Origin: CAITJF01 sp032654645
GTDB taxonomy: Bacteria > Pseudomonadota > Gammaproteobacteria > Burkholderiales > Gallionellaceae
NCBI GenBank assembly: GCA_032654645.1
Contig: JAULAW010000003.1
Location: forward strand, 496,001-560,000
Length of the DNA stretch: 64,000 nucleotides
Reading direction: 5' to 3'
Shown here: positions 60,448 through 64,000 of the stretch, piece after piece
Layout of the letters: the number at the start of each line of letters is the position of its first letter
How positions within the stretch are numbered: the stretch's first letter is position 1
The notes under the pieces: model-generated
The model's database searches: none
What the model was told of the DNA's origin: nothing
Seen by the model: the letters and a program-made list of their open reading frames with translations, nothing else
Program-made: the position numbers and the translations under genes

Positions 60448-63400
60448 TTAACGCAACACCGGTTTACCAGCCACACCGCCCAAAGACAAAGGCACGCTGC
60501 CCATCCCGGCACGCATTTTCAAATCAATGCTCAGCCGTCCGGATAATTGCCGGTCGGGGCTGACATCAATGAAACCGTTAGCGCTCATAACCCCCGCCGA
60601 TATCTTGACCTGGCGGAGGTGCTGGCCGCTGCTATCTGCCTGTAACAGGCCAATCATCTGGTCGAAATGCGTGCGCCCTCCTATTGCGCCTTTTCGATTG
60701 GTTACGGTTTCCACCATGTCAATGTTGTTGATTACCCCTTTCCAAACTACGAAATTGCCATCCATATGCAGCGTATTGGCCAGTTGGTGCAGTTTTGCCT
60801 CGTTCATTTTGAAGCTGGTTTCGCCATCCATTTCCCCTTCAATGCCGAACTGTGGCAAAGCTTTCTGCAACTCCAGCCTTTTTACGGACATACGTCCCTG
60901 CAGTTGCCAGCCATTTTTCCATGATAAGTTTGCGTCGCCTGTCAGCACACCGCCATACATGCGCCCATCAATCTCGTTAAAACTGGCAAAACCCTCACCC
61001 ACCTCGCCTCTCGCGTTAAATTCATTGAACAAGATTCCCGGTAACATGGGCAGGTTACTTTCCTTGATGTTCAATGAAGCCTGCCAGCGAGACTGCTGCC
61101 GCTTGAGTTCCAAGCCAAGCTTCCCATCTTCACTGCTCAACGCAACCTTGGTGAAATGTCCTTGCGCATCCATATCGGCACTGCCATTGATGGGCGGCAG
61201 GTTGAGTCCTTCGCCGCTGACGTTTGCATGCCGCAACACCATGAGCGCCACCGGATAATGCGCATCGCCACCCGCCGCATGCACCCAGCCCAGCGCCTTG
61301 TCGAAGGATTCCGAGCTTAACCTCAGGTTGTCAATCTCAATCTTGCTGATTGCCTTGACCTCGGAGAACAACGCAGAAATGCCAAAATTTAACACCACAT
61401 TATCCGCCTTCATTTCCTGTGATCTGCCCACGGAAACATCCTGCAATTCCAGTTTCGGCAATGGGAAAAAAGCTGCTTTCAAATGCCCGATATGCACTGG
61501 CTGCAGCAGTTGAGCGGAAATATTTTTTTCGATTTGTGCGACATAATCTTGCATCGGCCAAAAATAAGGCAGCGCGGCAACAAGTGCCACCGCCAGGGAA
61601 AATAAGCCGGAAGATATTTTGCCCCACGGTAGCGGCTGTCTGGTTCTTTTTGGAATACGATGAACGGTGCTGGCTTGCAGCGATTGGCTCGCTTGGGCCG
61701 TTGCCTGTTCCTTGGCTCGCTGCTCGGCCTCAGCCCATATCCTGGCCTGTGCCTCGCCCATCTTGCGCTCGGCCTCTGTTGCTTTTGTTGTGGCAGCTGC
61801 ATCAGCATTTATTTTATCTGCTTCCTGCCCGGCATTGACATGCACAGTTTCAACATCCTGTTGCGGCTTAATCTCTACCAACACTGCCGCTTCGCTTTCC
61901 ACTATTTGCGCCTTCTGAACAGCCATTTCTGGCTGCGGTGCTGCACCAGCAGGAGATGTTTTAGGCACATCATTGCCAACAGTTGCTGTAGTTTTGTCCA
62001 AGCTGGGTAGTGCGAACGGTTCGAGCTTAATGGCAGATAGGGTGGGTTTCTGCCGACCAACAGGTTTTTCAACTGGCTGCTCAAAAATATCAGGCCGCTC
62101 GTTGAGCACCTCATATACCTGATGTTCGCGCCCATGCTGATCTTTTTCCATGCCGCGATATTTGAACAGATTGGTGTACTCGGTTGTCAGGCGCGAAACA
62201 ACGTCAAAGTAGGAACGCGAAATATAAATATTGTCGGATGGTGCAAAACTCATGATGCACTGCGCATCATTGATGCCATCGCCCACCATGTTGTTCTGGC
62301 CGTTCATGCCCTTCACGACATTCACCGGGCCGAGGTTGATACCCATCCTGACCAAGAGTTCCGGATAATCTCTATGATTATTTGCCGTTACCGCATGGCG
62401 GAAATTCAAGGCCACTTCAATCGCATCTTCCGGGTGTTGCAAAAAACCAATCGCCGCACCATCGCCGGTGTCCAGAATGATGCGCTGGCTTTCGTCTATA
62501 TCCTTGGTGAATTCTGTCACCAGTTTGCCGAATTGGGCTTTGAGTTCGATCTGCTTGGGCACAGATTGTCTGGTAAAGCCCTCCACATCAAAGAACAACA
62601 CGGTGGCAACCATGCTGCTTGCCGAAGCGACATCGGCCTTGGGGGCTGCCGCTTTCTCGCTATGGGCTTTGAATGCTGCAACCAGCTCGGCTTCCGCATC
62701 TGACTTGGTTCTGGCGATATCCTGCTCGGCATTGAGACATGCAGTTTCTGTTATCTGCTTGATTCTCGCTTCCGCATCTGACTTGGTTCTGGCGATATCC
62801 TGCTCGGCATTGAGACGTGCAGTTTCTGTTATCTGCTTGATTCTCGCTTCGGCATCTGACTTGGTTCTGGCGATATCCTGCTCAGCCTTAAGGCGTGCAG
62901 CCTGTGCTATCTGCCTGGCTCTGGCTTCGGCCTCCTGCTTCGCTCTGGCTTCGGCCTCCTGCTTCGCTCTGGCTTCGGCCTCCTGCTTCGCTCTGGCTTC
63001 GGCCTCCTGCTTCGCTCTGGCTTCGGCCTCCTGCTTCGCTCTGGCTTCGGCCTCCTGCTTCGCTCTGGCTTCGGCCTCCTGCTTCGCTCTGGCTTCGGCC
63101 TCCTGCTTGGCTCTCGCTTCAGCCTCTTGCTTCGCCTTCGCTTCAGCCTCCTGCTTGGCTCTCGCTTCAGCCTCCTGCTTCGCTTTCGCTTCGGCCTCTT
63201 GCTTGGCTCTCGCTTCAGCCTCTTGCTTCGCCTTCGCTTCGGCCTCTTGCTTGGCTCTGGCTTCGGCCTCCTGCTTGGCTCTGGCTTCGGCCTCCTGCTT
63301 GGCTCTCGCTTCGGCCTCTTGCTTGGCTCTGGCTTCGGCCTCTTGCTTGGCTCTGGCTTCGGCCTCCTGCTTCGCTTTCGCTTCAGCCTCCTGCTTGGCC

Positions 63401-64000
63401 CTGGCTTCGGCCTCTTGCTTGGCTCTGGCTTCGGCCTCCTGCTTCGCTCTGGCTTCGGCCTCCTGCTTCGCTCTGGCTTCGGCCTCTTGCTTGGCTCTGG
63501 CTTCGGCCTCCTGCTTGGCTCTCGCTTCGGCCTCTTGCTTGGCTCTGGCTTCGGCCTCTTGCTTGGCTCTGGCTTCGGCCTCTTGCTTGGCTCTCGCTTC
63601 GGCCTCTTGCTTGGCTCTGGCTTCGGCCTCCTGCTTCGCTCTGGCTTCGGCCTCTTGCTTGGCTCTGGCTTCGGCCTCCTGCTTCGCTTTCGCTTCAGCC
63701 TCCTGCTTGGCCCTGGCTTCAGCCTCTTGCTTCGCCCTTGCTGCCGCTTCGGCGGCCACCTGTTTAGCCTTGTTGCGCAACGTTTCCACTTCAGCCCGCG
63801 CTTGCTCCGCTTCCAAACGCGCAGCCACTGCATCCGCTTTGGCTTGGGCTATCTCCTGCTCAGCCTTGAAGCGCGCAGAATCTGCCTCTTGTCTTGATCT
63901 TGTTTCCGCGTCGGCGCGAGCCTTAGCTTCGGTTTCCGCCATAGCCTTGGCAGCTTCAAGTTGCGCTTTCACGACTGCCGCTTCCTTTACTGCCTTGAGG
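60448..64000 (-). CDS. Giant helical-rod / cyclase-like / AsmA-like membrane protein (partial)
   Basis: The frame runs off the right edge, so the N-terminus is missing; at least 1183 residues are in the window. Counting from the GTG at 63972: residues ~1-77 charged helix; ~78-351 about 34 copies of A-K-Q-E-A-E-A-(R/K); ~352-440 three longer repeats (LNAEQDIARTKSDAEARIKQ); ~454-620 a class III cyclase-like domain (FFDVEGFTRQSV, ILDTGDGAAIGF, MGINLGPV, GDGINDAQC); linker; a membrane helix near 785-804; ~810-1174 an AsmA-like periplasmic domain (AQLLQPVHIGHLKAAFFPLPKLELQDVSVG). The cyclase metal Asp pair is present, but the Arg expected four residues after the Asn of GIND is Cys, so catalysis is doubtful. 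Confidence 0.8.
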   Translation of the reverse strand, partial: LKAVKEAAVVKAQLEAAKAMAETEAKARADAETRSRQEADSARFKAEQEIAQAKADAVAARLEAEQARAEVETLRNKAKQVAAEAAARAKQEAEARAKQEAEAKAKQEAEARAKQEAEARAKQEAEARAKQEAEARAKQEAEARAKQEAEARAKQEAEARAKQEAEARAKQEAEARAKQEAEARAKQEAEARAKQEAEARAKQEAEAKAKQEAEARAKQEAEARAKQEAEARAKQEAEARAKQEAEARAKQEAEAKAKQEAEARAKQEAEAKAKQEAEARAKQEAEAKAKQEAEARAKQEAEARAKQEAEARAKQEAEARAKQEAEARAKQEAEARAKQEAEARAKQEAEARAKQEAEARARQIAQAARLKAEQDIARTKSDAEARIKQITETARLNAEQDIARTKSDAEARIKQITETACLNAEQDIARTKSDAEAELVAAFKAHSEKAAAPKADVASASSMVATVLFFDVEGFTRQSVPKQIELKAQFGKLVTEFTKDIDESQRIILDTGDGAAIGFLQHPEDAIEVALNFRHAVTANNHRDYPELLVRMGINLGPVNVVKGMNGQNNMVGDGINDAQCIMSFAPSDNIYISRSYFDVVSRLTTEYTNLFKYRGMEKDQHGREHQVYEVLNERPDIFEQPVEKPVGRQKPTLSAIKLEPFALPSLDKTTATVGNDVPKTSPAGAAPQPEMAVQKAQIVESEAAVLVEIKPQQDVETVHVNAGQEADKINADAAATTKATEAERKMGEAQARIWAEAEQRAKEQATAQASQSLQASTVHRIPKRTRQPLPWGKISSGLFSLAVALVAALPYFWPMQDYVAQIEKNISAQLLQPVHIGHLKAAFFPLPKLELQDVSVGRSQEMKADNVVLNFGISALFSEVKAISKIEIDNLRLSSESFDKALGWVHAAGGDAHYPVALMVLRHANVSGEGLNLPPINGSADMDAQGHFTKVALSSEDGKLGLELKRQQSRWQASLNIKESNLPMLPGILFNEFNARGEVGEGFASFNEIDGRMYGGVLTGDANLSWKNGWQLQGRMSVKRLELQKALPQFGIEGEMDGETSFKMNEAKLHQLANTLHMDGNFVVWKGVINNIDMVETVTNRKGAIGGRTHFDQMIGLLQADSSGQHLRQVKISAGVMSANGFIDVSPDRQLSGRLSIDLKMRAGMGSVPLSLGGVAGKPVLR
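62918..63743. repeat. 24-bp tandem repeat (about 34 units), coding
   Basis: Units of 24 bases such as ctggcttcggcctcctgctt cgct, differing mainly at a few third positions, code on the minus strand for an eight-residue repeat. The array is a likely source of length variation. Confidence 0.95.

Noticed and set aside
62918..63743. Looks like a CRISPR array at first sight
   Set aside because: Units are contiguous with no unique spacers and are in frame with a large protein.
62895..63897. Long plus-strand open frames with LWLRPPA or LLLGSGFG repeats
   Set aside because: Mirror images of the 24-bp coding repeat on the minus strand; no ribosome site or family.

Overview
The window looks like chromosomal DNA of a betaproteobacterium, most probably from the Nitrosomonadales/Gallionellaceae side. 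The basis is gene order and protein families: zapD-coaE-pilD-pilC, the minor-pilin cluster pilE-fimT-pilV-pilW-pilX-pilY1, rplU-rpmA-obgE-proB, holC-valS, pepA facing lptF-lptG, a sigma factor/DUF3619/DUF3106 trio facing ilvB-ilvN-ilvC, psd-pssA, and zapE. The species cannot be fixed from the sequence alone.

Layout. 1-2.2 kb holds AT-rich accessory genes (a DUF4258/DUF2283 pair, an unknown protein, a WG-repeat protein). 2.3-9.9 kb starts with a REP-flanked RAYT transposase lying against a MutT-ThiE gene, then yacG, zapD, coaE and two type IV pilus genes (pilD prepilin peptidase, pilC platform protein) without pilB, then a CNNM/CBS membrane protein. 10.1-18.8 kb is the pilus-tip/minor-pilin operon, ending in a 1856-residue PilY1. 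19-22.8 kb is cytochrome c, rplU-rpmA, obgE and proB. 23.0-24.1 kb and 46.1-47.1 kb carry two almost identical 830-nt group II introns whose reverse-transcriptase gene is deleted to its first ~45 codons, each next to the same inverted-repeat element. 24-29 kb has a Sel1 protein, tRNA-Thr, valS (fused in frame to an upstream small gene) and a frameshifted holC. 29-33.7 kb is rich in mobile DNA: a second RAYT with tandem repeats, and a 1.9-kb insertion sequence whose removal exactly restores a 62-codon membrane-protein gene. 33.9-46 kb is housekeeping (pepA, lptFG, the sigma factor operon, ilvBNC, psd, pssA) with an rve-type IS pushed between the sigma factor and ilvB. 47.3-60.4 kb has DUF3015/DUF4105 genes, a two-component system, outer-membrane and secreted proteins, zapE and an aminotransferase. 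The right edge is the 3' part of a very large gene for a charged helical rod, a cyclase-like domain, a membrane segment and an AsmA-like domain.

How the genes work together. PilD processes prepilins, PilC is the inner-membrane platform, and the PilE/FimT/PilV/PilW/PilX minor pilins prime the pilus and carry PilY1. LptF/LptG move lipopolysaccharide. IlvBN and IlvC make branched-chain amino acid precursors, probably under a short branched-chain-rich leader peptide. PssA and Psd make phosphatidylserine and then phosphatidylethanolamine.

A strong theme is small repeats: REP-type palindromes, Correia/dRS3-like inverted repeats and a family of ~135-bp repeats fill most gaps and in places enter coding sequence (MutT-ThiE, the second RAYT). 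All function calls come from reading motifs and family resemblance; no database search was run.
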